A DNA stretch of 44,192 bases from JBKPNX01 sp046732855. Lineage in GTDB: Bacteria; Pseudomonadota; Alphaproteobacteria; Geminicoccales; Geminicoccaceae. The position numbers and the translations under genes are program-made. The DNA is taken from contig JBKPNX010000038.1 of the NCBI GenBank assembly GCA_046732855.1, forward strand, positions 1 to 44,192, given 5' to 3'. How positions within the stretch are numbered: position 1 is the stretch's first letter; each line of letters begins with the position of its first letter. Shown here one piece after another: positions 8,244 to 16,718 of this stretch. Under the pieces are notes generated by a model. The model made no database searches, was not told the origin of the DNA, and saw nothing but the letters and a program-made list of their open reading frames with translations.

Positions 8244-10430
8244 ATGAAAAGCTGGATGGTTTCGCTGCTGGCATTGCCTGTGATCGCCAGCACTGTGGCT
8301 GCCTTTGCTCAGGAGTCCGAGTTCGAGGTTCGCGCTCGGGAAGTCGAGCAGAAGATGACCGACGACGAGCGGTTCGGCCTGATCCACAGTTACATGGTGG
8401 TGGTCTTCGGGGCCGGCGGCGGCCAGCGCGACCCGCGGGTGCCGCAGAACGTGCCGCAGATCGCGGGCTGGGTGCAAGGCGTGCCGCGCCTCGGCGTCCC
8501 CGACCTGCTGCTCACCGATGCCGGACTGGGCATCACCAATCCGGCAGGCGGGCGCAAGGGCGATCAGGCGACCGCGCTGCCTTCGGCTCAGATGCTGGCC
8601 GCGACCTTCAACCCGCAGCTCGCCTACCAATCCGGCGTGATCCTGGGCCAGGAAGCCCGGGCGCGCAATTTCAACGTCGTGCTCGGCGGCGGGATGAACC
8701 TTGCCCGCGATCCGCGCCACGGGCGCAACTTCGAATACTTCTCCGAGGACCCCTGGCTTTCGGCGGTGATGGCGGCGGAGACGGTGAAGGGCGTGCAGTC
8801 CCAGAACGTCGTGGGCATGCTCAAGCACGTCTCGCTGAATTCCCAGGAAGTCAACAAGTGGTTCCTCGACGCGCGCATCGACCCGGCCGCGCATCGTGAG
8901 GCCGAGATGCTCGGCTTCCAGATCGCGATCGAGCGCAGCGATCCCGGCGCGCTGATGTGCGCCTACAACATGGTCAACCGCGCCTATGCCTGCGGCAACG
9001 AGCCCCTGCTGAACGGCGTCGTCAAGGGCGCGCTCGGCTACCGGGGCTTCATCATGTCCGACTGGAAAGCCGTGTACGGCTGGGATTACGCGCTGAAGGG
9101 TCTCGACCAGCACTCGGGCGTGCAGGTTGACGAGCAGGAGTGGTTCGTCGGGCCTCTGCGCGCAGCCTACGCCCGCGGCGACTTTCCCAAGGAGCGCCTG
9201 TCCGACATGGTGCGGCGCATCCTGCGCGCGGTCTACGCGGTCGGCGCCGACCAATGGAGCGGCCCGCAGGCGCAGCCCGATCTCGCGGCGCATCTCGCCT
9301 CGGCCGTTGAGGTCGCCCGTCAGGGCATCGTCCTCTTGAAGAACGAGGGCGTGTTGCCGATCAGGCCCGACGTGCGAACCATCGCCGTGATCGGCGGCCA
9401 CGCCGACAAGGGCATGATCAGCGGCGGGGGCGGCTCGAGCCTCACCGACCCGATTGGCGGTTTCGCGCTCGACGTACCGCTTGGAGGGCACGGCATCTTT
9501 GCCGTGCTTCGCCGGCTGACCGTGACCGGCCCGTCGCCAATGGCCGATCTTCGCAAGTTCTTTCCCGACGCGGACATCCTGTTCGACCCGGGCGAGAGCC
9601 CGGCCGATGCGGCGGCCATCGCGCGGCGCGCCGACATCGTCGTCGTCATGGGAATCAAGATCGAAGCCGAGAACCACGACAACGCCGACATGAGCCTGCC
9701 GTGGGGGCAGGCGGCGATGATCGACGCCGTGATCGACGCCAACCCCAATACGGTCGTGGTCCTGCAGACCGGCAACCCGGTCGAGATGCCGTGGCGCGAC
9801 AAGGCGAGGGCGATCGTCGAGTCGTGGTATTCGGGCAACGTCGGCGGCCGAGCCATCGCCGCGGTGCTGAGCGGCGCGGTCAACCCGTCGGGGCGTCTGT
9901 CGGTGACGTTCTATGACGGCGTGGCGCAGACGCCGCATCCAGTGATGCCGGGGTTCGGAACGCCGACCAATACGCCCACGGTGATCGACTATCACGAGGG
10001 CGCGGAGGTGGGTTACCGCTGGCTCGCCAAGACCGGCGACAAGCCGCTCTACGCGTTCGGCCACGGCCTGAGCTACACGCGCTTCACCTATGGCGATCTC
10101 GAAGTGACCGGCGGCGACACCGTCAGCGCGAGCTTCACCGTCACCAACACCGGCGACCGCGCGGGCGCCGACATGCCGCAGCTGTACCTCACCCGAGCGC
10201 CGGAAGAGAAGCGCATGCGCCTGCTCGGCTTCGAGCGGGTCGAGCTCGCCCCCGGCGAAACGCGCACCGTCACGATCACGGCCGATCCCCGCCTGCTCGC
10301 GCGGTTCGACGGGACGGCTAACCAGTGGCGGATCACGAACGGCATACACGAGGTCGCGCTGGGCAAATCCGCCGGCGACCTGGAGCTGACGGGCAGCGCG
10401 AACCTGACGGGAAGACTCTTCGGAAAGTGA
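8244..10430 (+). CDS. Secreted glycoside hydrolase family 3 (beta-glucosidase-like)
   Basis: The 728-residue protein has a signal peptide (MKSWMVSLLALPVIASTVAAFAQ). The ATG at 8244 is preferred over an upstream in-frame start because GGGAGGGAG precedes it and the signal begins directly. Domain order is the GH3 N-terminal barrel (substrate block GMLKHVSLNSQEVNKW, nucleophile motif IMSDW with Asp273), the GH3 C-terminal sandwich (GIVLLKNEGVLPI) and a fibronectin-III-like domain beginning after the family motif FGHGLSYTRF. These enzymes remove terminal beta-linked sugars from oligosaccharides. Two inserted GGGGS-like residues (SGGGGSS) lie in the C-terminal domain. Its neighbours are other exported hydrolases. 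Substrate specificity cannot be assigned. Confidence 0.93.
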   Translation: MKSWMVSLLALPVIASTVAAFAQESEFEVRAREVEQKMTDDERFGLIHSYMVVVFGAGGGQRDPRVPQNVPQIAGWVQGVPRLGVPDLLLTDAGLGITNPAGGRKGDQATALPSAQMLAATFNPQLAYQSGVILGQEARARNFNVVLGGGMNLARDPRHGRNFEYFSEDPWLSAVMAAETVKGVQSQNVVGMLKHVSLNSQEVNKWFLDARIDPAAHREAEMLGFQIAIERSDPGALMCAYNMVNRAYACGNEPLLNGVVKGALGYRGFIMSDWKAVYGWDYALKGLDQHSGVQVDEQEWFVGPLRAAYARGDFPKERLSDMVRRILRAVYAVGADQWSGPQAQPDLAAHLASAVEVARQGIVLLKNEGVLPIRPDVRTIAVIGGHADKGMISGGGGSSLTDPIGGFALDVPLGGHGIFAVLRRLTVTGPSPMADLRKFFPDADILFDPGESPADAAAIARRADIVVVMGIKIEAENHDNADMSLPWGQAAMIDAVIDANPNTVVVLQTGNPVEMPWRDKARAIVESWYSGNVGGRAIAAVLSGAVNPSGRLSVTFYDGVAQTPHPVMPGFGTPTNTPTVIDYHEGAEVGYRWLAKTGDKPLYAFGHGLSYTRFTYGDLEVTGGDTVSASFTVTNTGDRAGADMPQLYLTRAPEEKRMRLLGFERVELAPGETRTVTITADPRLLARFDGTANQWRITNGIHEVALGKSAGDLELTGSANLTGRLFGK

Positions 10431-10686
10431 GTACTTCTGGAACCACACGCCCCGCCTTCGGACCCGCCTCAGCGAGGTCGTGGTAACGGAGACACCATCG
10501 CCATAGCTCGCGTCCTCGGGGAGCTTGTGAGTACCGGAGTCTTCGTGATGGCGGCGCGGGTGATCCGCCGCCGTGCGCTTTTGCGCGCGAGACCTTCTCG
10601 GAGACTCAGTCCACGAACTGAGTTCGCAACGAACATGAAAGCCGCCAACGTAAGGCGGCGTCGACCAGATGGAGAGGAGGGAACCG

Positions 10687-12102
10687 ATGATCAGGACAGC
10701 GCTTGCAGCGTGCGCTCTGATTTGCGCCGCGGCAGCGACGCAGGCGCAGGATTTCTCCGCGGATGAGCTTGCCCGGCGGGCGATCGAGCGGCGCGCGGTC
10801 GAGGCGGTGATCTGGGGCATGCCGGCGGTCAATTACGACCTGATGCTCCAGGAAATGCTGACCAAGACCGCGGGCAAGGTGAATCAGGTGATCTACTGGG
10901 GGCGGCCGCTCGACTGGCGCAACCAGACACTCACGCCCAATCCCGACACGCTCTATTTCATGGCGTTCCTCAACACCAGGGACGTGGGGCCGATCGTGAT
11001 CGATGTCCCCCCGGCGGGCGCTGACGGCGCGCTCAACGCCAACATCGTCAACGTCTGGCAGATGCCGCTCGAGGACGCGGGGCTGCTCGGGGTCGACCAG
11101 GGCAAGGGCGTGAAGCTCCTGATGCTGCCGCCCGGCTATTCGGACGACATCCCTGAGGGCTATGTCGCGCTGCAGCCGGACACGTTCGGCAGCTATGCGC
11201 TTTTTCGCTCGAACCTCAAGAGCCACAGCGACGCCGACGTCGCCAAATCCGTGGCCTACGGCAAGCGGGTCAAGATCTACCCACTCGCGCAGGCGGCCAG
11301 TCCGCCGCCCACCAAGTTCACCGACGTCGCGGATGTCCTGTTCGATTCGACCATTCGCTACGATGGGCGGTTCTTTGAGGGCCTGGACCGCATCGTGCAA
11401 AGCGAACCCTGGCTCGATCGCGACCGGGCGATGATCGACCCGCTCAGGTCGATCGGCATCGAGAAGGGCAAGCCCTTCGACCCCGACGCGCAGACCAAGA
11501 AGCTGCTCGAAGCCGGCGCCCGCGAAGCCCACGCGTGGCTGGAGGCGAAATACGATGCCGGCCTGCAGCCCTTCTGGCCAGACAGCGGCTGGACCTTCCC
11601 GGCGCCGCCGGAACTCATCGAAGCCGCGCAAGCGTCCTTTGCCGAGCCCGACGCCTACCCGATCGATGCGCGGGGCCTTGCCTACAGTTACGCCTATATC
11701 GGCATCAAGCGCCTGGGCGCCGGGCAGTTCTACCTGATCACGATCAGGGACAAGGACGGCAATGGCTTCGAGGGCGCCAAGACCTACCGCCTGACCGTGC
11801 CGCCGGACGCGCCGGTCGAGCAGTATTGGTCGGTCACGGCGTATGACCGCGCGACGCATGCGCTGATCAGGGGAGTCGATCGCGCCAGCCGAGCCTCCAA
11901 CAGCGGCGACCTCCAGGTGAACGCCGACGGCTCCGTCGACATCTACTTCGGCCCGAAGGCGCCGGCCGGCAAGGAGGCCAACTGGGTGCCGACCGACCCG
12001 AACCGTAAGTTCGAGCTGATGTTCCGCCTCTATGCCCCGAGCAAAGCCCTGTTCGAGAAAAAATGGGTCCTGCCGGACATCGAGAAGGTCGCGCCGCAGT
12101 AG
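10687..12102 (+). CDS. Secreted DUF1254/DUF1214 domain protein
   Basis: A strong ribosome-binding site (GGAGAGGAGGG) precedes the ATG at 10687, and the protein opens with a signal peptide (MIRTALAACALICAAAATQAQ). DUF1254 occupies roughly residues 25-170 (RAVEAVIWGMPAVNYDLMLQ; NPDTLYF). DUF1214 lies in the last 120 residues (YWSVTAYDRATHALI; IYFGPKAP; NWVPT). Total length is 471 residues, usual for the two-domain family. The family is widespread and exported, but its biochemical role is not established. A relic of a second DUF1254 gene lies 1 kb downstream (13152-13392), so the locus once had at least two. Confidence 0.88.
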   Translation: MIRTALAACALICAAAATQAQDFSADELARRAIERRAVEAVIWGMPAVNYDLMLQEMLTKTAGKVNQVIYWGRPLDWRNQTLTPNPDTLYFMAFLNTRDVGPIVIDVPPAGADGALNANIVNVWQMPLEDAGLLGVDQGKGVKLLMLPPGYSDDIPEGYVALQPDTFGSYALFRSNLKSHSDADVAKSVAYGKRVKIYPLAQAASPPPTKFTDVADVLFDSTIRYDGRFFEGLDRIVQSEPWLDRDRAMIDPLRSIGIEKGKPFDPDAQTKKLLEAGAREAHAWLEAKYDAGLQPFWPDSGWTFPAPPELIEAAQASFAEPDAYPIDARGLAYSYAYIGIKRLGAGQFYLITIRDKDGNGFEGAKTYRLTVPPDAPVEQYWSVTAYDRATHALIRGVDRASRASNSGDLQVNADGSVDIYFGPKAPAGKEANWVPTDPNRKFELMFRLYAPSKALFEKKWVLPDIEKVAPQ

Positions 12103-12257
12103 AGTAGGCAGGCATGACGGAGGTCAGCGGCTTTGTGCGCGCGGGCATGCTGGCGACGGCGAGTCCGTTTCGCGTTTTGCGCTGGCCATGAAGCTGCTCG
12201 ACCAAGACCCGGAACATCGTCGAGACGGCTTCGCGCCAATGAACATGCCGCGCTTGA

Positions 12258-12686
12258 TCAGGCAGCCGGCAACGTCCATTGCACGCCTTCGAAACGCGCG
12301 AAATCGCGATCGAAGCTGAGGACAGTTGCGCCGTGTTCGATCGCCAGCGCGGCAAGATGCGCGTCCGTCGTCAGATTGCCGGCGGTGCCGGCGGACTTGA
12401 GCAGTCGGCCGAGGATCGCAGCATGCCGTCCGCCGGGATGCGCCACCTGCGCCTGGGGATGCCCGAGCCAGCGCTCGATGACACGCAGGGCATCTGCCAC
12501 CGAGAGCGGCCTGGGAAAGATGCCGCGGCGCGTGCTCAGGCGCAGGAACGCCAAGAGCGCCGTCCACGCGAAAGCGACGCCGCGTGGATCGTCGAAAGCC
12601 TGCCGCAAGGCTCTCAGTGCCGCCGCATGCTGATCGCTGGAGCGGTTGACGGCGTAGAGCAGCGTGTTGACGTCGGGCAGGATCAT
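12258..12686 (-). CDS. vapC: VapC-like PIN-domain toxin
   Basis: The product of 142 residues starts MILPDVNTLLYAVN, a PIN-domain N-terminus with the first metal-binding aspartate (Asp4). The C-terminal acidic cluster is seen in NLTTDAHLAALAIEHGATVLSFDRDFARF. PIN toxins are Mg-dependent ribonucleases that cleave tRNA or rRNA. The gene overlaps the upstream antitoxin by four bases (ATGA at 12683-12686), typical of translational coupling. The start at 12686 is set by that overlap; longer in-frame extensions upstream are antisense-type noise. The antitoxin would hold the toxin inactive and autorepress the pair. Confidence 0.9.
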   Translation of the reverse strand: MILPDVNTLLYAVNRSSDQHAAALRALRQAFDDPRGVAFAWTALLAFLRLSTRRGIFPRPLSVADALRVIERWLGHPQAQVAHPGGRHAAILGRLLKSAGTAGNLTTDAHLAALAIEHGATVLSFDRDFARFEGVQWTLPAA

Positions 12687-12940
12687 CGGCTGCGCCGGTA
12701 TCGGCCGATGAGCTCGTCGTCTTCCAGCTCGGCAGCGAGGGAGGTCGCCTTGGTGAGATCCACGCGCGGCTTGCCCATGTCGAACGTGACGGGCTCGAAA
12801 GCGTCGTCCCGCCGCTTCCTGTTGCGCAGCCCAGCGCGGAGCGCGTTGTTGAGCACCTGCTTGAAGGGCTCGCCTCGCCGGCGCATTTCCTTGCGCAACA
12901 TGGCCTCGACGTCGGGGTCCAGTGTGACCGTGGTCCGCAT
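12683..12940 (-). CDS. vapB: Ribbon-helix-helix antitoxin of the first VapBC-type module
   Basis: This small basic protein of 85 residues begins MRTTVTLDPDVEAMLRKEM, a ribbon-helix-helix strand and helix (beta-strand TVTLD, helix EAMLRKEMRR, turn and second helix FKQVLNNALRAGL). The C-terminal part (DLTKATSLAAELEDDELIGRYRR) would wrap the PIN toxin. It directly precedes the toxin gene with an ATGA overlap, so the two form one transcript. Antitoxins of this type usually repress their own promoter, which would lie in the bases just above 12940, where TGATGCGCCATGCGG is repeat-like. Confidence 0.88.
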   Translation of the reverse strand: MRTTVTLDPDVEAMLRKEMRRRGEPFKQVLNNALRAGLRNRKRRDDAFEPVTFDMGKPRVDLTKATSLAAELEDDELIGRYRRSR

Positions 12941-13151
12941 GGCGCATCATGATGCTATCTCGTCTGCTGTCATGATGCGCCAGCAGGGCGGAGGGTGTCA
13001 ACTCCAGCGGACCAGCGCCGGTGGCAAAGGCTCCGCTTCACGGCGCACCTGCTTCCGCCCTACGACCAGGAAAGAGCCTCGGTTTCGGCGAGACCTGGGT
13101 GCTTGCGCCGAGCGCTCAATGCCATCCGGCGATGGCGGGAGGAGCGCAGCC

Positions 13152-13392
13152 ATGAAACCAGTAACGGTCGCGGCGATTGCCTGGACGTTCGCTGCGGCGG
13201 GCGCAGCCCTCGCGCAACAGACGGGCGCGCCTTCATCCCGGGCATGGCGATCTGCCGCTCCGCCGGGATCCCCGCGCGACTCGTCAACGAGGAGTACGTC
13301 GAGGCGCTGGCGCGCATCGTCTACTACTGGGCGTATCCGGCGATCGACGTCGTCAGCCGCACCAGCATGTGGGAACTGATGCGTCCGCCTCG
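13152..13392 (+). pseudogene. Relic of a second DUF1254 protein gene
   Basis: After a good GGAGGAG site, the ATG at 13152 starts a clear signal peptide (MKPVTVAAIAWTFAAAGAALAQQ). Around 13228 the meaningful reading moves to another frame: FIPGMAICRSAGIPARLVNE, then VEALARIVYYWAYPAIDVVSRTSMWELM. The latter block corresponds to RAVEAVIWGMPAVNYDLMLQEM in the intact DUF1254 protein at 10687. Similarity ends abruptly near 13390, so the gene is both frameshifted and truncated. Confidence 0.7.
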
Positions 13393-13712
13393 AGCGTGGC
13401 CTTGTCGAGCACGGCGGCCCAGGCCGGGTCCGAGGCATGAAGCGCGAGGAGCGAGTAGAGCGCGTGCGCGGCTGAAACAGAGCCGCCGGCGCGAAGAAAG
13501 ATGGTATGGGTCGCGCAGACGCGAACTGTTTGCCACAGAGACCAGAGAACGCTTCGATCGAAGCGTCAGCCGGGAGAAAAAAGGAAATGAGCGGGACAAA
13601 GAAGATTCGGAGCGCTGCAGCTTTCGCGCTCGGCCGATTAGATCACCAAGTGTAGGCCATAATGGGCGGCCCTTATACTTCAAAAGGAATACTCAGAACT
13701 GCTGAATCGTTT
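13393..13712. other. Gap between DUF1254 relic and tRNA-Ser
   Basis: No intact gene is visible. On the minus strand 13475-13390 reads AAHALYSLLALHASDPAWAA, a protein-like segment that may be the remnant of an unidentified gene cut at the same breakpoint as the DUF1254 relic. From about 13490 the DNA becomes less GC-rich and purine-rich with no family resemblance. No strong terminator hairpin follows the tRNA. Confidence 0.45.
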
Positions 13713-13801
13713 TGGCGGAGGGAGTGGGATTTGAACCCACGAGGGGCAGTGCCCCAACACGCTCTCCAGGCGTGCGCCTTAAACCGCTCGGCCATCCCTC
13801 C
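13713..13801 (-). tRNA. tRNA-Ser (anticodon GGA)
   Basis: The minus strand folds as a class II tRNA of 89 nt. The acceptor stem GGAGGGA pairs with TCCCTCC, followed by discriminator G and an encoded CCA. The anticodon stem CACGC/GCGTG encloses the loop CTGGAGA with anticodon GGA. A long variable arm (TGGGGCACTGCCCCT) follows, and GTGGG/CCCAC with the loop TTCAAAT forms the T-arm. The long variable arm and anticodon identify serine, reading UCC and UCU. Confidence 0.95.
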
Positions 13802-13811
13802 GAGCGCGCGG

Positions 13812-13840
13812 AATATAGGGGCGTTGGACCGTCGAGGCAA
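13812..13840 (-). promoter_or_regulatory. Promoter of tRNA-Ser
   Basis: Reading the minus strand, TTGCCT (13840-13835) is followed after exactly 17 bases by TATATT (13817-13812). The tRNA 5' end is at 13801, leaving room for a leader of a few bases. The remaining bases from 13841 to 14142, between this promoter and the end of phaB, hold nothing I can identify. Confidence 0.7.
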
Positions 13841-14142
13841 CGGTCGCGCCCTCCAGACAGGCGTGTCTTCGGTCGGATAATTTCAAGTGGACGGCGGGTC
13901 TCCACCAGGGCCTCGGCGTCCTTTCGACCAGCCTCATCGCAGCCGCCGATCGAGCGTCGGGCGGTCCGCGTGATCAGCCGCGACGCCCGCCGTGCGCGCG
14001 CTTTCGCATCGGCGCGGCCGGTCTGCGCACCGGGACCGCAGCCCACGACCCACCCCCGATCGGTCCCGCAGCATCATGCAGGAGCCTCATGACGGAGCAG
14101 CATCAGCGCCTGGGGCGCGAGCCCCATAGGGAGCCGCGCCGC

Positions 14143-14868
14143 TCACGCCATGTATTGGCCGCCGTTGGCTGCGAGCGTCGAGCCGGTGATGAAGCCGGCA
14201 TCGTCGCTCGCCAGGAACACCACGCACCGCGCCACCTCCTCGGGCTCGCCCAGGCGCCCGACCGGGATCAGCGGGAGGATCTTGGATTTCAGCACGTCCT
14301 CCGGCACCGCACGCACCATCTCGGTGGCGATGTAGCCCGGCGCCACGGCATTCACCGTGATGCCCTTGGCCGCGTTCTCCTGGGCGACCGCCTTGGTGAA
14401 CCCGATCAGCCCGGCCTTGGCCGCCGAGTAGTTGGCCTGGCCAAACTGGCCCTTCTGGCCGTTGATCGAGCTGATGTTGACGATCCGACCGAAGTTGCGC
14501 TCGCGCATGCCTTCGATCACGCCCCGGGTCATGTTGAACAAAGAATCGAGATTGGTGCGGATCACGTCGCTCCACTGCTCGGGCTTCATGCGATGCAAGG
14601 TGGCGTCGCGCGTGATGCCGGCGTTGTTGATCAGCACGTCGATCGGCCCGAGATCCGCCTGGACCTGCGCGATCCCGTCCTGACACGCCTGGAAATTCGC
14701 CACGTCCCACTTGTACGCCGGGATCCCGGTCTTGTCCCTGAACCGGCCGGCCGCCTCGTCGTTGCCGCCATAGTTGGCCGCCACCCGATAGCCGGCGGCC
14801 TGTAGCGCGACCGCGATCGCCTCACCGATGCCCCGCGTCCCCCCGCTCACCAATGCCACGCGCGCCAT
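14143..14868 (-). CDS. phaB: Acetoacetyl-CoA reductase (PHA synthesis)
   Basis: The 241-residue SDR reduces acetoacetyl-CoA to (R)-3-hydroxybutyryl-CoA with NADPH, the monomer step of polyhydroxyalkanoate synthesis. The N-terminal nucleotide motif is TRGIGEA, then NNAG, and the block SSINGQKGQFGQANYSAAKAG, which is diagnostic of PhaB within the SDR family. The C-terminus GGQYMA is also typical. The start at 14868 is chosen because GGGGAGAG lies immediately upstream; an extension to 14895 would add nine residues before the nucleotide fold. No thiolase or synthase gene is adjacent, so the gene stands alone here. In methylotroph-like alphaproteobacteria the same enzyme also feeds the ethylmalonyl-CoA pathway, whose hydratase gene is at 34.9 kb. 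Confidence 0.95.
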   Translation of the reverse strand: MARVALVSGGTRGIGEAIAVALQAAGYRVAANYGGNDEAAGRFRDKTGIPAYKWDVANFQACQDGIAQVQADLGPIDVLINNAGITRDATLHRMKPEQWSDVIRTNLDSLFNMTRGVIEGMRERNFGRIVNISSINGQKGQFGQANYSAAKAGLIGFTKAVAQENAAKGITVNAVAPGYIATEMVRAVPEDVLKSKILPLIPVGRLGEPEEVARCVVFLASDDAGFITGSTLAANGGQYMA

Positions 14869-15100
14869 GTCACTCTCCCCTTCGTCCGGTCGCAACTCCC
14901 TTCGCCCGGTTTAGCGCGGAACCATGACGCGTGGCCACCACTGATGGGCGCGCTCCTTCTTAGACCCACGGTTCGACTCTCTTGGAGCTCAGCTCAGCTG
15001 CGCCGCTTTGGGCACTGCGCTTTGGTCGATCCCGACCCCGTTATTGGGCTGTCTCAGGAACCTAGGGTGAACGGAGTTGCCGTCGGACGCGCGCAGATCG

Positions 15101-15130
15101 TTAGCAGACGCTCCGAGATTGTGCTAAACT
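15101..15130 (+). promoter_or_regulatory. Candidate promoter of the TIR-STAND operon
   Basis: TTAGCA (15101-15106) and TAAACT (15125-15130) are separated by 18 bases, and a TG lies just before the -10 (extended -10 form). It is the best match in the 356-bp region between phaB and the TIR gene and would give a leader of roughly 90 nt. The rest of that region (14869-15100) shows no gene. This is an eye match only. Confidence 0.4.
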
Positions 15131-15224
15131 TGAGTGCGAATCCGTGGGGTTGTGAAACGGATCACAAAAGCCGCGGCACGCTTGTGCTTTGATGGCCACG
15201 GCAGCAGGCGTGGAGCGCACGGTC

Positions 15225-16718
15225 ATGGGGTATCTCCGCGACTACGAGCACGACATCTTCGTCAGCTATGCGCATTCGGAAGCGCTGAACGACTGGTCAA
15301 AACGCTTGGTCGACGAGGCGCGCAAGCTCGTGGCGACCGGCCTCGGCATGAGGCAGGCACGCGACGTCGATCTGTGGATGGACTACAAGATTTCCGGCAG
15401 CCAGCCGCTTACCGGGCAGCTGCGCAACAAGGTCGAGAAGTCGGGGGTCCTGGTCGTCCTGATGTCGGAATGGTACCTCGAGTCGAGCTGGTGCCGCGAC
15501 GAGCTTGGGTGGTTCTTCGATGTAGTGCGGCAGAAGCGGGCCGAGCGGCCGGTATTCGTGGTCCGGGTGCGCACGACCGACCATAGCCTGTGGCCGGACT
15601 TGTTCAAGGACGAGCGCGGCCATCCCTTGATCGGGTACGACTTCGTGCGCGACGGCGAAGACGACAACCTGGGATTGCCGAAGGGATATCCGTCCCCCGA
15701 AGACGCTCCTGACGGCAAGGAATTCTATTCGGCAGTGCGTAAGCTTGCTAGCGACATCGTCGCACAGCTCAAAGCGCTGGCGCAGGGCGCAGCGCGCCCG
15801 CCAGCCCCGGCTCCGGGCCTGCGCGAGGCGCCGAAGAGCGGGGAGCGCATTTTCCTGGCGGCCGCCCCCGCAGAGGACGTCGACGATCTGCGCGACGAGC
15901 TGGCTGAGTTGCTGCGCGCGCAGGGTTGCATCGTCGTGCCAGAGACCAACCCACTCGACGTCGACCGAGTGCATGAGCAAGCCAGCGAATGGATCTCCAA
16001 TTGCGACAAGTTCGCGCAGGTATTGGGCAGCATGAGCGGCTCTTGGCGGCACGACGAGACCGGCTTCGTGATGTATCAGAACGAACTGGCCAAGAAAAGC
16101 AACAAGCTGATCTTCATCTATCGGGCGCCTGAGCTGGAGACGTCGCGGGTTAAGAAGCGCGAGTATCGCGAGTTTCTGGAGCGCTTCGAACAGGACGACG
16201 CTGGAGGATTGCAGAACTTTGCCGAGCGGGTGGCCAAGATCGCAGACCCGCAGCCTGACGACGACGAGGCTCCACGCAGCGTGTTCATGATGGCGAGCGC
16301 ACGTGACGAAACCCTGGAGCGCGAGATCCGCCGGTTGCTGGGCGAGCTCGGGATCTCGGTCTTCCCACTAGCCAGGCGCCCCCGTGGCGGGCGCGAGGTG
16401 GCAAGTGTGCTCGATGAGGGCAGTAGCTTTCTAGAGATAGTCAGGCGCTGCGGCGCGATCTTGCTGATCAACGGCAATGTCAAGGAGGAGGATGAACTCT
16501 GGATCGATGGCCGGGTCGCCGACATCAAGTTCGACATTCAGCGCAAGCTGCGCGGGCAATTGAAATGCGCGATCGTCGATGCGCCGATTGAGCCGCGGCT
16601 GGATTCGTTTGACGACGTGAGCGTGTTCTCCTGCGATTCGCCGACTCTCAAGCGCGACCTGCAAGGCTGGCTGCGGACGCTGAGCACTTCCACCGCTCGG
16701 CTTGGACGTCCGGCATGA
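15225..16718 (+). CDS. TIR-domain effector with two further alpha/beta modules
   Basis: The start at 15225 is favoured by GGAG nine bases upstream; an ATG at 15192 would add 11 residues without a good site. The 497-residue protein begins with a TIR domain (residues about 8-145): HDIFVSYAH, DLWMDYKI, GVLVVLMSEWYLESSWCRDEL. Glu93 in WCRDEL is at the catalytic glutamate position of NAD-cleaving TIR domains. Module 2 (about 206-335) starts RIFLAAAPAEDVDDLRDELA and module 3 (about 351-490) starts SVFMMASARDETLEREIRRL, with CGAILLI in the middle; both look like TIR- or DUF4062-like Rossmann folds lacking the WCRDEL motif. The stop overlaps the next start as ATGA, so it is translated with the STAND ATPase. 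The inferred role is NAD-depleting abortive defence triggered by the partner. Confidence 0.85.
   Translation: MGYLRDYEHDIFVSYAHSEALNDWSKRLVDEARKLVATGLGMRQARDVDLWMDYKISGSQPLTGQLRNKVEKSGVLVVLMSEWYLESSWCRDELGWFFDVVRQKRAERPVFVVRVRTTDHSLWPDLFKDERGHPLIGYDFVRDGEDDNLGLPKGYPSPEDAPDGKEFYSAVRKLASDIVAQLKALAQGAARPPAPAPGLREAPKSGERIFLAAAPAEDVDDLRDELAELLRAQGCIVVPETNPLDVDRVHEQASEWISNCDKFAQVLGSMSGSWRHDETGFVMYQNELAKKSNKLIFIYRAPELETSRVKKREYREFLERFEQDDAGGLQNFAERVAKIADPQPDDDEAPRSVFMMASARDETLEREIRRLLGELGISVFPLARRPRGGREVASVLDEGSSFLEIVRRCGAILLINGNVKEEDELWIDGRVADIKFDIQRKLRGQLKCAIVDAPIEPRLDSFDDVSVFSCDSPTLKRDLQGWLRTLSTSTARLGRPA

Noticed and set aside
13390..13475. Minus-strand fragment AHALYSLLALHASDPAWAA as a gene
   Set aside because: Too short, no start, and no identifiable family; noted only as a possible relic.
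15192..15224. Upstream start for the TIR protein
   Set aside because: No purine-rich site precedes it, whereas GGAG is well placed before 15225.
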